From NCBI GenBank assembly GCA_947069175.1, contig CAMTDV010000013.1:13621501-13685500 (forward strand): a stretch of 64,000 nt of DNA. Reading direction: 5' to 3'. Positions 44,641 to 55,662 of this stretch are shown here, one piece after another. Numbering within the stretch: the stretch's first letter is position 1; each line of letters starts with the position of its first letter. The stretch is from Scalesia atractyloides. Lineage: Eukaryota; Streptophyta; Magnoliopsida; Asterales; Asteraceae. The notes below the pieces were generated by a model. That model was not told where the DNA came from, ran no database searches, and was given only the letters and a program-made list of their open reading frames with translations. Made by a program: the position numbers and the translations under genes.

Positions 44641-45834
44641 TTAAGTAGTAGTTGTAACTGGAAAGAGATGCGGGTATTTTTCACGCATTGAGTCTTCGCG
44701 TTCCCAAGTAAACTCAGGTCCTCGTTTTGACTCCCAGCATACCCTGACTATTGGAATACGACTTCGTCTTAAACGATTTTGACCGAAGTCCATGATTTCT
44801 ATAGGTCTTTCAACGAAATGCATTGATTCATCAATCTGAATATCTTCTAACGGTATATGGAGATTTTCTTCGGCGAGACACTTTTTCAAGTTTGATACAT
44901 GGACCGTGGGATAAATTCTGTTGAGTTCTTCTGGTAAGTCAAGCTTTTATGCTACAGGACCAACTTTTTCGAGTATTTTGAATGGTCCCACATAACGTGG
45001 TGCTAGCTTGCCTTTTTGACCAAAACGACCTACTCCCTTCCATTGTGATACTTTTAAAAGTACTTGATCGCCAACACAAAAGTCCAGCGGCTTTCTTCGT
45101 TTATCAGCGTAACTCTTTTGACGACTTCGAGCTGCTAGAAGATTATTGCGGATTTGAAGAATTTTATCAATTGTTTCTTGAATCAACTCAGGTCCTGTGA
45201 TTTATGCTTCCCCAATTTCGTGCCAACATACCGGAGATCGGCACTTACGACCATATAAGGCTTCAAAAGGAGCCATGCCAATGCTTGAATGATAGCTATT
45301 GTTGTACGAAAATTCAACTAACGGTAGATGAGTATCCCAATTGCCCTTGAAGTCTATGACACATACTCGCAACATGTCTTCAAGAGTTTGTACGGTGCGC
45401 TCAGATTGACCATCAGTTTGAGGGTGAAAGGCAGTGCTGAGATCTAAACGTGTACCCAATGCTGATTGTACGGCTCGCCATGTTCGTGAAGTAAAACGAC
45501 CGTCTCAATCCGAAATGATACTTAAAGGCACACCTTGACGGCTTACAATTTCATCAATATAGATACGAGCTAACTTCTCGTTTTTGTAATCTTCGCTAAT
45601 TGGAATGAAATAAGCTGACTTAGTGAGACGATCAATGATAACCCAAATCGTGTCATACCCACTGGAGGTGCGAGGTAACCCAGTAATGAAGCCAATGGTT
45701 ATGTTTTCCCACTTCCAAACGGGTATTTCACGTTGGACGAGTAATCCTGAAGGTCTTTGATGTTCAGCTTTAACCTTAGAACATGTGAGGCACTTGGAGA
45801 CAAAATGGCAATATCCTTCTTTATGCCATGCCAC
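44641..45834 (-). pseudogene. pol: Ty3-3 integrase core to chromodomain
   Basis: 45505-45834 has the integrase core start (VIIDRLTKSAYFIPI) and the Asp in SIISD. A TGA-type break separates it from 45202-45459, which has STAFHPQTDGQSERTVQTLE (third catalytic residue region) and MAPFEALYGRKCRSP. 44947-45186 has RQKSYADKRRKPL and APRYVGPFKILEKVGPVA. 44641-44889 holds the chromodomain-like end (RSRIPIVRVCWESKRGPEFTWE) and finishes HLFPVTTTT. Interruptions at about 45190, 45480 and 44940 break the frame. Confidence 0.85.
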
Positions 45835-46430
45835 CAGTAAGAGTATCGTAGATCTTGATACATCTTATCAGCACCTGGATGTATAGAGTATCGTGTCTTG
45901 TGAGCCTCGTTCATGAGAAAAACACGAAGATCGTCACGATCAGGTACCCAAATACGATTTAAGAAGTAAAGGATACCATCGGACTTGGATTCTAATTTGC
46001 TTTCAACTCCACAAGATAATTCATCTCGTACATCATTTTCTGTGATAGAAATATGTTGAGCTGCTCGAATTCGGTTTTGAAGATCGGTTACAATTTGGGA
46101 CCACAAAAGGTGGATGGAGTTCGCATACTCTTTTCGACTAAGAGCATCAGCCACAACATTGGCTTTGCCAGGATGATAACGGATTTCACAATCGTAATCA
46201 TTTAAAATTTCGACCCATCGTCGTTGCCTCATGTTCAACTCTTTTTTATTGAAGATGTGTTGGAGGCTCTTGTGGTCGGTGTAAATTTCACACTTCGTAC
46301 CATAGAGATAGTGACTCCATATCTTTATAGCGAACACGACTTCTCCAAGTTCTAGGTCGTGAGTAGTGTAATTCTTTTCATGTACTTTGAGTTGCCTTGA
46401 GGCATAGGCTATCACCTTTCCTCTTTGCAT
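45699..46430 (-). pseudogene. pol: Ty3-3 RNase H and integrase zinc domain
   Basis: 243 codons from QRGKVIAYASRQLKVHEKNY through HDLELGEVVFAIK and IYTDHKSLQHIF (RNase H Glu and Asp), CEIRYHPGKANVVADALSRK, and the integrase histidines at HKTRYSIHPG. The frame then slips, so the zinc-site Cys pair (CLTCSKVKAEHQRPSGLL) is read in the next segment, 45505-45834. Confidence 0.85.
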
Positions 46431-47430
46431 TAGGACACAACCTAGTCCTTACCTTGATGCGTCACAATAAACCACAAAGTCTTCGCAACCATCCGGAAGA
46501 GTAAGGATAGGTGCATCACAAAGTTTTTGCTTCAAACTTTGGAAAGCCTCTTCTTGCTTGGGCCCCAAAATGAAGGGTTTGCCCTTATGAGTCAAGACTG
46601 TGAGGGGTACGGAAATACGAGAAAAATTGTGATGAAACGTTGATAATAACCAGCTAGGCCAAGAAATGACCTAACTTCAGTGGGAGTGCGTGGTGCTTGC
46701 CAATCTTGCACTGCTATGATCTTTGCAGGGTCGACATGAATCCCTTTGTCGTTGACGACATGACCAAGAAATTGTACCTCTTTTAACCAAAACTCACATT
46801 TCGAAAACTACGCATAAAGCTTTTCGGTCCTCAAGAGTGTTAGGTTAATTCGTAGATGTCTTTCATGATCAAATTTGGTTTTAGAATAGATAAGAATATC
46901 ATCAATGAAAACTATGACAAAAAAATCAAGGTAGGGTTTACACACCCTATTCATCAAATCCATGAAACAGTAGGAGCATTGGTCAAACCAAAAGGCATAA
47001 CCATGAGTTCATAGTGGCCATATCGAGTTCGAAAAACAGTCTCTGGAATGTCTTCTTCACGTACTCTAAGTTGATGATAACCAGAGCGAAGATCGATCTT
47101 TGAGAAACAGGTGGGACCCTGTAGTTGATCTAGAAGGTCATCGATACGAGGTAAAGGATAGCGGTTCTTGATAGTCAGCTTGTTAAGCTCTCTATAGTCA
47201 ATACACATTCGAAAGGTTCCGTCTTTCTTCTTTACGAATAGAACTGGCGCACCCCAAGGTGATGAGCTAGGACGTATAAATCCCTTGTCAGTCAACTCTT
47301 GTAACTGACTAGCTAACTCTTGCATCTCAGATGGGGCTAACCGATATGGAGATTTTGCAACTGGTGTAGCACCAGGTACAAGATTGATTCAAAATTCAAC
47401 TTCTCGCATAGGAGGAAGTCTTGAAACGTC
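46431..47430 (-). pseudogene. pol: Ty3-3 reverse transcriptase
   Basis: 46954-47325 reads SPWGAPVLFVKKKD, MCIDYRELNKLT, FSKIDLRSGYHQL, FRTRYGHYELMVMPFGLTNA and then breaks. Downstream, in changing frames with stops, FIDDILIYSKTKFDHERHLR, FSKCEFWLKEVQFLGH and RSFLGLAGYYQRF are recognisable between about 46950 and 46640. The FIDD catalytic motif is kept. At least three stops or frameshifts. Confidence 0.8.
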
Positions 47431-47431
47431 G

Positions 47432-48083
47432 TCAGGAAAAACTTGAGGAAATTCTTTGACGATTGGAATGTCTTCGAGCTTCTTTTCCTTGCCTTCCTTT
47501 TTTACGATGTGAGCTAAAAATGCGACATACTCTTTGCGAAGATATCTTCGAGCTTGAAGGCATGACATCAGCTTGAGCCCTTTGGAGGGGTTTCACCAAA
47601 GATGCGTAAAGTTTGACCGTCAGCGAGAGGAATTCGAATAAACTTCTCATAACAAACAACTTCAGCGTGATACTGACTAAGCCAGTCCATACCAATGATG
47701 ACGTCAAAACTACCCAATTTCATAAGGATAAGATCAACTGAGAAGTCACGATCATTGAGGGTGAGAGTGCAATCTTGAATAATTGAGTCTAACGTGATAG
47801 GTTCACCGCCAGCAACTTCCACCGTGAAGGATTTGGCTAGACTAACGTGAGGTAATTCAAGTATCAATTCGAATTCTAAGGACACGAAACTCTTATCCGC
47901 ACCAGTTTCAAACAGTATAGATGCATAACTACCGTTAATGAGAAACGTACCGTTAACCACATTATTATCAGCTCTAGCTTGATTGACATTGATGTTGAAA
48001 GCTCTTCCTCTTACGGGTGGATTGGCTTGGTTGGCTTGATTCACTGGATTAGCTTGAGCTTGAGGATTTATGATGTTCACCAA
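47432..48083 (-). pseudogene. pol: Ty3-3 protease
   Basis: 47568-48083 begins in the gag-protease linker and contains LFETGADKSFVSLEF; the usual catalytic Asp of DTG is Glu here. It continues with DVIIGMDWLSQYHAEV, the conserved second half. Further sequence down to 47432 is frame-shifted. Confidence 0.8.
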
Positions 48084-48089
48084 ACGTGG

Positions 48090-49325
48090 GCAAGTGTTTC
48101 AGAAATGGGTTAGCTCACCACAATTAAAATATGCTCTGACTGGTTGCATCATAGGGTAGTTGGGTTGGTAGTAGGGTTGAGCAATGGGTTGAGCAGGTGG
48201 TAAAAGTAGAGGTTGTTGGTATTGGGCTTGGCCTACCACTTAGTTGTTGGGTTGGGCTTGAGGTTGATTGTGGTTTGGTCTTTGAAGGATGCGATAAGTT
48301 TGAATTGTATGACCTGCACGGCCACAACTTGTGCAGTGAAGACATGGGTTCTCAGGAGGGTGATGATATTGGCATCGGTTGCATTTTGGATGAGATCCTG
48401 TATATGGTTTCTTGAATGGGGCGACAGGAGGAGCAACTTGTGTGATTGGGGCTGCAGTGATTGGGGGATTGGTTTGGGTAACAGCGGAATTATTCCCATT
48501 GCGTTTCCTTTTACCAACAAACTTAGAAGACGAACCTGTTTGAATTGGGATTGGGGTTTCAGCAAGTGTCTTGTCTTTCTTATTCTCATCTTTAAAATCG
48601 CCATTTCGGATGCGATTTCCCTGAGCTCGGTAGCCAGCTCCATTGCAGCTTCGAGGGTTGCAGGTGAAGTACTCAACACAGAATCTTGAATTTTTGAGGG
48701 AAGACCTCAAATGTAGTGCTCAATTAAACGATATAGTGGAGTGAACAAGTTGGGGACCATCTGATTCAACTCGATGAATCTCTTATTGTATGTTACGTGG
48801 TCTCCCTCCTTTTTTTCAAAGAGTAGAATTCATCTTCCAATTTCTTGATTTCGCTTCTTGGACAGAAGCGTTTTGTCATGAGCTCCTCAACTCTTCCCAA
48901 GTTAAGGCCACAGCGGCTTCAACGCCTCGTCTACCTTTTTCTGCGTTCCACCACGTAAGTGCTATCCCATACAAACGACCGGTAGCATATCGCACCTTAC
49001 GATTATCGGGACAATCGCAGTTGAGAAAAGTGCTCTCCATCTCCTCAAACCAACGGAGGAGGGCGGTGACACCTTCAGTCACCTTGTATTTTGGAGGGTC
49101 GTAGGAGTTGAAGTGCTTGTAGGTGCACTTGGTGGTGTTGGTGGGAGAATTGTCAACATTTTGAGCTTCTTGATTTGTTGGGTTGATGGGATTAGCAGCA
49201 AGGGCTTGTTGGACTTGAACTACGATGTCGGGAAGTACGGCGGCCATCTGTTGGGCTATTTGAGCAGCTATGCGCTCGCCAGATCTTCCTGACCTTCTAC
49301 CTCCTCGAGAGTGTCTAACAGACAT
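48090..49325 (-). pseudogene. gag: Ty3-3 gag
   Basis: ATG 49325 opens MSVRHSRGGRRSG. 48876-49325 contains ALLRWFEEMESTFLNCDC and ALTWWNAEKGRRG. A frameshift near 48880 and a stop near 48710 separate the second half of the gag core; 48233-48679 gives LSTSPATLEAAMELATELRE. Knuckles follow in another frame (CNRCQYHHPPENPCLHC, CTSCGRAGHTIQTY); the last one near 48100-48140 has lost its first Cys (YFNCGE) and contains a stop. The order matches Ty3-1 gag throughout. Confidence 0.85.
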
Positions 49326-50151
49326 CTATAGGAAATACGTAGCGAGATTATGAGTTGAACGTTTTAGGTGTCATGTGTCGTAAAAAAATCAATATTCAGA
49401 AAATAAATGAGAAAATAAGTTTATTACATCCATAGGATGTCTTGGGCTTTGCTCATGTTTGGGCCCCCATATGTCTCCCATACTTTGGCCTAGGTAGTCA
49501 TGTGGGCCCCCATGACTATTGGGCTTTTTAGGGTTCACATTGGTGTTGGCCTGCTTACACTTGCACCACCCGAAGGAAAATCGTAAAACACAATCACGAG
49601 ATATAAGGTCGGAGGGTGTCCAGGTGTAGCCATAGTGACAACTCAAAAGTGGGTTTAGTTCACACGACGTTTGGTGTGGCATGCTTTGGCCTAATAGGTC
49701 CTCCGTACTCTCATCGTTAGTCCCCAGGTAGGCAAACTGGTCCATTATATTGGATTTATACGAATGCCAATCCTAGATAGGAGTTCCGACTACTGGTACC
49801 CGTACCCTTCCAGTTACTACATGCCCGTCGTAGAACTCACTTTGATAAGATTTGAAAAATGAAAACATCATAAAATCCTTGAGAAAAGAAAGCATGATAA
49901 AATATGTGAAATTGAGACGTGTGTGTTTGCATAAGCATGATATGTTAATAATATATATACCACAACAAATATCACACAATGACATTTAATAATGAGTGTG
50001 CTTGCATGCATTTGTGTGTGAAATAAATATGAAACAATTAAATATCATGAGTTTGCATATAACCAAATAACACATAAGCAATTAACTTCTAATCAACTAT
50101 AGTATAGGCTCTAAGGGTCTAATAACCTATCCTATATCCATATAGTCAAAA
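49326..50151 (-). other. Ty3-3 untranslated leader
   Basis: 826 bp between PBS and gag, alignable with the Ty3-1 leader. A 118-codon frame at 49389-49745 is open here, but the equivalent Ty3-1 sequence is interrupted, so it is probably not a protein. The repeated GGGGGCCC-containing phrases near 49465-49520 are conserved in both leaders. Confidence 0.6.
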
Positions 50152-50163
50152 GCTCTAATACCA
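50152..50163 (-). other. Primer binding site of Ty3-3 (one mismatch)
   Basis: Minus-strand TGGTATTAGAGC, differing from the tRNA-iMet complement TGGTATCAGAGC by one C-to-T change, the kind produced by methyl-C deamination. Confidence 0.85.
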
Positions 50164-51169
50164 ATTTGTCACACCCTGACCCGCAGCGGAAATAGAAGTC
50201 GGGGCATGATTGGGTTTTCATCAAAGCTCATGAAATTTACTATAATTAAGTTTCATATTCATTATTCGTAATTTAAAGGAAAATATCCAATCACAAAGAA
50301 ACATACAAGAACAAGAAACATTGTTCTAACAAGATATATTTTATTCATCTTCTAAGGCTAATCCTAAGTGTTCCTCTCCTCAGCCTGTCCACCTGTATCA
50401 TATGTAAAACAAGAGTTTGGGTCAACAAAAGTTGACGAGTGAATCTAAATTAATCATTTAAACAATTCAATTTCATTGATTAATTTAAATAAAAAAAGTG
50501 CAAATACCATATATGAGCATACGTATATATAAACAAACCACATAATGTCAACAATGTACACATGCATGATAAATGATGAACTGTGAGATCAAGGCTCAAT
50601 CAAACGGAGCCAATCTAATGAGGCACGCGATGCTCAACTCGTATCCAATGAGGAACCGATGGGCCTTGTATGAATGATTACACTGAAATAACATAATGTA
50701 ACCACATATAACCACAACGACAAAAATATACACACTAGATCACATAATGGTGTTAGCACATGTGTTTGAATAAATAAAATATGTAAACGACACATGATAC
50801 ACCACAAAACATGACTAAAAAGGGGAATTTGTAATGATTCACTCACTGTAAGTGCGTTTCCTTGTTTGATGACGAACGCGCACGAATTTGGATTTAACCA
50901 CGAGAGAAACTAACCTAAATAATAACGTAATAATTCGATAAATAAATAAATTTTTTATTAGAAATAAATGTTTGTAATTAATGCTTTTTATTAGATTGTT
51001 AGAATTATTTTTGTGAAATTAATACAAATTTTTAGGCTTTAAAACCTTATTTTTAAGTATTTTTAGTTGATTTTTAGTGGAAATAAAAAGGACTTAATTA
51101 TTAAAAAAAATTACCCTTTTTTCAGGGTTTGACTGGTCAACGGGCCGGATTGCATATATTATTGACATC

Positions 51170-51235
51170 GTGTGAGGATCGAACTCGTGACCTCCCGTAT
51201 ACGTGCATGCAGCTCTACCAACTGAGCTACGTGTA
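51170..51235 (-). other. tRNA-like module T3 in Ty3-3 5' LTR
   Basis: The minus strand reads TAGCTCAGTTGGTAGAGCTG and GGTCACGAGTTCGATCCTC. D-arm stem GCTC/GAGC is perfect and the B-box is GTTCGATCC. Confidence 0.7.
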
Positions 51236-51316
51236 ATTTAATTAATCTTATATACAAGTTAGGTTATTACAGAAATTATTTAATTTTAAAAAGATTTTAA
51301 AACCATCAAACCATTG

Positions 51317-51392
51317 CATACATCCAGGATCGAACCCGTGACCTTTTATTCGTTTGCACCCAGCCCTACCAACTGGGCTGGGTGTCTAATCC
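51317..51392 (-). other. tRNA-like module T2 in Ty3-3 5' LTR
   Basis: The minus strand reads GACACCCAGCCCAGTTGG, TAGGGCTGGGTGCAAACG and AGGTCACGGGTTCGATCC. A-box and B-box are both near consensus. Confidence 0.7.
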
Positions 51393-51489
51393 AATATTAT
51401 TTGAAACCAAATTATATTTATTATCTTCTTGAAAGATGATTTGAATGCCTTTTTAAAAAAAATGATTTTTATTCCAGAAAACCGGTAAT

Positions 51490-51561
51490 GCACGAGATTC
51501 GAACCTGGGATATGCTTGCATAAAATGCACATAGTCCACCATTGGACTGTGTGTCTAACCC
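51490..51561 (-). other. tRNA-like module T1 in Ty3-3 5' LTR
   Basis: The minus strand reads GGGTTAGACACACAGTCCAA, TGGTGGACTATGTG and CCCAGGTTCGAATCTCG. Confidence 0.65.
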
Positions 51562-52125
51562 GGTTTACAATCCGTTTTTAATTGTATTAATATACACTTT
51601 GAAACTTCATCTTCTTCATTAAATCAACCCCTAACACAAATGCAACTGAAATTTATTTTTAACAATTCTGGTTAATTGTTTCAAAGTTAACACATACAGA
51701 ATAAAAGATTACATGAATGTTTAAAGAATTATACTGACTAGGAGACGAATTCCGGTTTTCCGGCTGCGATTTCCTGCGAGTGCATGTATTTTCCGACGGT
51801 AAAGAAACTCGATCAGAGAGGTTTGTGTGGATTTGAGAGAGTGAACGAGGTTGGAATGATCACCCAGTGGGTATTTATAGACTATGCAAACGAATCCGAT
51901 TTTCAATTTCGAGACAAGGATCATGGTCAATGATTGGCAAAACGTTTTGAATTAATTGGGTCTTGAATTGAGATTATAACTGATGTTGATCATCTGTTAC
52001 ACTCAATCAATTGCGAACAAAACCGTCAATGATGATTATCTTTGAATCAGTTTTGGAAGTCTTGTTCTTGCAGGTGACTCGAGAGTTTTATTTAAATTTT
52101 ATTTTTCCAAACCTACACAACAAGT

Positions 52126-52191
52126 GTGTGTGGTCCAGTGGTGTTTTGGTGTGTGAGGGTTTGTGGGGACCCGGGTTCGACTTGCGGCTAC
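52126..52191 (+). other. Antisense tRNA-like module T0 in Ty3-3 5' LTR
   Basis: TGTGTGGTCCAGTGGTGTTT and GACCCGGGTTCGACTTGCGG on the plus strand. It is the partner of 44329-44397, with a slightly damaged T stem. Confidence 0.6.
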
Positions 52192-52405
52192 ACCCTTTTG
52201 TTTATTTCATTTTTTTTTATTATTTAAGTTTTAATTACCTTATTTATGCCTTTATTAGTTATTATTTTAATTATATAATTTATTTGTTAATAAAAAATAG
52301 TAAAATTAAGTAACAAAATTAAATAAACGCACAACGAATTTCTAATAAATACTTGGGTTCACAAAACGGAGCGGGTTTTGGAACCCGTTTTACACGAATG
52401 TTACA

Positions 52406-52519
52406 TCTAGTCACCATTTAAACAATATTTATATTTACATATATAAAGATTTTGGGTATTACACTTTGGACAATCATCATGTCCCGATCAATAATCCGTC
52501 ATAGGTTGGGGGTGTGACA
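52406..52519 (+). mobile_element. Right end of an older plus-strand LTR
   Basis: Runs to GGTTGGGGGTGTGACA at 52519, an LTR 3' end. No PBS follows, so it is not a 5' LTR. It may be the distal end of the LTR that starts at 17059, split by all the insertions between; no matching TSD was found. Confidence 0.4.
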
Positions 52520-53300
52520 ATTAGTATTATTATTGATACTTAGGTGTTGTTTTTTTTAGAGGTAAATTGTGTGAAGTCTGCGGACCACATCTGTAGACAT
52601 TTGTAGAAGAAGATGTGGACCAAAAATTTGTAGTCTGGAAGAAAAAGGTTGTTTGTTTTTCCACGTATGTAGACTTCTAAAATAAACTAGTGGTCGTGTA
52701 CGGACGGTGATGGTGGGTGGTGGTGGTGGTGCTAGACGGTGGTAGTGGATGGTGGTGGTGGACGGAGATGGTGGTAGACGGTGGTGGTGGTGGGTGGTGG
52801 ACGGTGGTGGTGGTGGGTGTAGGAAGGTGGTGGTGGGTGGTGGATGGTGGTGGTGATGATGCAAGGTGGTGGACGGTGGTGGTGATGATGGAAGGTGGTG
52901 GACGGTGGTGGTGGTGTATGGTGGTGTTACCCTCTGCAGACCTTAGAAGATATTAGAAGTAGCTGGGCCAAATCTATACCAAGAAGATCTCGCGAAGACG
53001 TTTTTTAATGAAACGTTTTCGAAAAAACAAACAGTACACTCGTGGCATTGTCTACGCATGGTCTGCGCGACGCAGACAGAAGAGCTTACGAAGAGCTTTC
53101 CTGAAAAAACAAAAATTGCTTAGTAAATATATACTCGTATATTTAAATAAGTTAATACTTAATTATATCTGGGTGTATTATTATTATAATTATTATTATT
53201 ATAAATATTTAAAAATCATATACTTAAGTATTTAAACAAGATAACACTTAGTTTAAACCTAGTGGGTTGTTCCACGCGATGCAGCGAGTGTCACCGAGAC
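52520..53300. mobile_element. Unclassified non-autonomous element with GGT minisatellite
   Basis: Left part has AAGTCTGCGGACCACATCTG and repeated GTAGAC phrases; right part has GTCTGCGCGACGCAGACAGAAG near 53060-53085, itself a short palindrome. 52697-52925 between them is a GGT/GGTGGT minisatellite whose frames (for example 52717-52956 plus and 52556-52864 minus) are low-complexity artefacts. The ends resemble non-autonomous DNA elements, but borders are unproven. Confidence 0.45.
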
Positions 53301-53445
53301 TTTTTTAGATTGTGCAATCTAACCTAACCTGCCTTAAACACTAATCAAATTTGGTATTTTTGTTAATATATTTAGTATTTAGTTATGGAAATATACATTT
53401 AAAATGTAAATTCATCTTAATTTAAAGTATTTCTTATTACATAAT

Positions 53446-53813
53446 GAGTTAAATGCCATTTTAGTCCCCGTGGTTTTGGCTATTTTGCTAGTTTAGTCCA
53501 AAGGTTTCATTTTTTCCCGTGGGTCCAAAAAGGTTTCACTGTTGCCATTTTAGTCTAGTGGGTTGACTTCATCCATTTTTTCTGTTAACGAGAAGGGCAA
53601 TTCGGTCATTTTATATAGCCGAATTGTCCTTCTAGTAAACAGAATTACGTATAAAATGATCAAATTGCCCTTCTCGTTAACAGAATATAAAGTTAACCCA
53701 GTGGACTAAAATGTCAATGATGAAACTTTTTTGGACCCTAGGCGAAAAATGAAACATTTGGACTAAACTGGCAAAATCACCTAAACCAAAAGGACTACAA
53801 TGGCATTTAAGTC
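53446..53813. mobile_element. Palindromic MITE (368 bp)
   Basis: GAGTTAAATGCCATTTTAGTCC at the left mirrors GGACTACAATGGCATTTAAGTC at the right, and the pairing continues inward through AGTTTAGTCCAAA.GTTTCAT and TTAACGAGAAGGGCAATT, leaving almost no loop. No coding capacity. No clear TSD was identified, so the superfamily is open. Confidence 0.8.
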
Positions 53814-54082
53814 GCTAAGCGCTCCCTAGTCGGCTAACTGGGAGTTGTGACTACCCGGAAGTTATATATACGTCAAATATCATAAGTTTACTAATACTTA
53901 TAACAAAGCACGTGAATATCAATACAAATAAAATAATACATGTTCAAATCAGTAAGTATTTTAAAAATTGATATTCATTATTTGAATGATGAAATCCAAT
54001 CTTTAATAAGATAAACATATGAATTGTGTTATATTGTATTTTTAAGCCAAACTCGGCCTAAGTTGACTAACTAGATGGCCGA
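53814..54082. repeat. Degenerate dispersed repeat, left half
   Basis: Contains GCGCTCCCTAGTCGGCTAAC and later ACTCGGCCTAAGTTGACTAACTAGATGGCCGAGG. It is interrupted by the solo LTR at 54088 and continues with CCGCGTTTAATCCATTCCG at 56448. Family unknown. Confidence 0.5.
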
Positions 54083-54087
54083 GGTTA
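54083..54087. repeat. Left TSD of solo LTR 54088-56441 (GGTTA)
   Basis: Right partner GTTTA at 56442-56446 differs by one base. Confidence 0.6.
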
Positions 54088-54596
54088 TGCAGCATCCGTC
54101 AAAAACAGTTCTCCCAAACCCGATCCGGATTATAAAACCAGACCCATTTTAAATTAAATAAAAATAAGAATTTTAATATTTTTTATTACTTCCTACATTT
54201 ATTAATTAATTATTGTTACGTATCATGTTCGGTTGAAAATGGATTAAAAACGTTGAATTTTCATAAAGGTTTTTAGTTAGTTCGGTTAGTTTTATATAAG
54301 GAAAAACATTAACTAAGTTAGATATGTTAGTTAAATAAAGTTAGAAGTTAAGGGATTGTTTTTTAAGTTAATGGAAACTATAAAATAAAGCAAGTCAGCT
54401 AACTAGGTTAGTAATCTCAGTTAACATTAGTTAGTTGTTTTTGCAATTAGCTAACTAGGTTAGCTTGTTAGTCTTATAAAGGAAATACACTAACTAGGTT
54501 AGTTTTATCAAGTTAAATCAGTTCGCATCGTTAGGAAAGTGAAGGGGCTGTTGTGTAATAATTTGGAATTTATTAAAGATTAAAAAGAACAAAATC

Positions 54597-54668
54597 GGCG
54601 GAGCCTGGATTCAAACCCGGATCTCCACCTCAACAACAACAACCAAACCACTCCACCACCTTTGCATC
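54597..54668 (-). other. Antisense tRNA-like module in solo LTR (first)
   Basis: The minus strand reads GGTGGTGGAGTGGTTTGGTT (A-box-like, class II tRNA style) and GATCCGGGTTTGAATCCAGG (B-box). Confidence 0.6.
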
Positions 54669-54770
54669 TTGTGAAAGAAAGCCAATGCGCTTGTTATTTA
54701 TAAGCAACCAGAACCTTGTCTCCTTTTTCTTCGCTGCTAAGTTGAGAGTTGTTTTAAAAGGAAAAAAAAG

Positions 54771-54825
54771 GGGGCGGGTTTGGAACCCGGACACCCCCCG
54801 TTCAGCGGATACACGTATGCGACCC
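54771..54825 (-). other. Antisense tRNA-like module in solo LTR (second)
   Basis: The minus strand reads GTGTCCGGGTTCCAAACCCG, a T-arm-like hairpin with a diverged loop, and a weak upstream A-box near 54815. About 173 bp from the first module. Confidence 0.45.
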
Positions 54826-55620
54826 ATATTATTTTTTAACTCGACCTAACTAGAAATATACATTTAAATACTAAAACCCAACTCGCCCCCGATACTTTTT
54901 AAATACTAAAACCCAACTCATATTATTAAAACATATTTAAATCATATTATTTATTAAACTTCCACGTTGTTTTATTTAAATACTAAAACCCAACTCGCCC
55001 CCGATACTTTTCTCCTTCACAAAATAGCGACTGTATGCGACCCATATTATTTTTTAACTCGACCTAACTAGAAATATACATTTCCCATAACGTTTCAACT
55101 CCATTTTGGTCTCATTTTTATACTGATTTATATGGGTTATATAAATGTTATGGAATTTGTATAGAATTTTTCTATAATTTTTGGGAACTTTTGAATTTAA
55201 TTTTCATTTATTATGATTTAAATATGTTTTAATAATTTAAAAATACAAGATTTTCACAAATAAATTTAGAAATATTTGTACTGATTATATACATGTATTG
55301 GAATTTTTATAGAATTTTTCTATAATTTTTTATAGTTAAAGGATTTATGAGATTATTAAACAAATAAATTCCTTTATAAAATTAATTATTTTAAATTAAA
55401 ACATGTGATCATCTTGAAATCTCATTTACAATTTTATTAGATGAATTTTATTAATTTATCTAAATATTAGCATTTATTTTAAACTGTTATTAGTAAAATA
55501 ATCAGGGCTATTTATTTTAGGAATATAAATACCGATTTATATATTATGTTAGCATTTTACATGTTTCAAATTCTCAAATAAAAGAGCCCAATTTCCTAAA
55601 ATTAATATATAGTTTGTTCG

Positions 55621-55662
<42 letters not shown>

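Larger units (their letters stand above)
44221..52405 (-). mobile_element. Ty3-3: decayed chromovirus, relative of Ty3-1
   Basis: Minus-strand element: 5' LTR 50167-52405, PBS 50152-50163, leader, gag 48090-49325, pol down to 44641, PPT, and only 386 bp of the 3' LTR (44221-44606). The missing left part explains why no TSD partner exists for TCTAG at 52406. The gag N terminus (MSVRHSRGGRRSGRSGERIA) and leader match Ty3-1, so both belong to one family, Ty3-3 representing the autonomous form with full pol. Stops and frameshifts are spread through all domains, so it is older than Ty3-2 or has decayed faster. Confidence 0.9.
50167..52405 (-). repeat. 5' LTR of Ty3-3 (2239 bp)
   Basis: Ends TGTCACACCCTGACC (left) and CGAATGTTACA (right), which read as LTR 3' and 5' ends on the minus strand. 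It has modules T3 (51170-51235), T2 (51317-51392), T1 (51490-51561) and T0 (52126-52191, plus strand). A minus-strand TATA box (TCTATAAATACC) lies at about 51874-51885. Confidence 0.9.

Noticed and set aside
49389..49745. 118-codon frame in the Ty3-3 leader as an extra protein
   Set aside because: The equivalent Ty3-1 sequence is interrupted by a stop, so the frame is probably chance in a conserved non-coding leader.
15254..52519. One giant element bounded by TGTCACACCCCAACC and GGTTGGGGGTGTGACA
   Set aside because: The two ends are both LTR 3' ends in opposite orientation and no TSD matches, so they belong to different insertions.
52556..52956. Overlapping low-complexity frames rich in Val/Gly/Trp or His/Pro
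   Set aside because: They are translations of a GGT minisatellite on the two strands.
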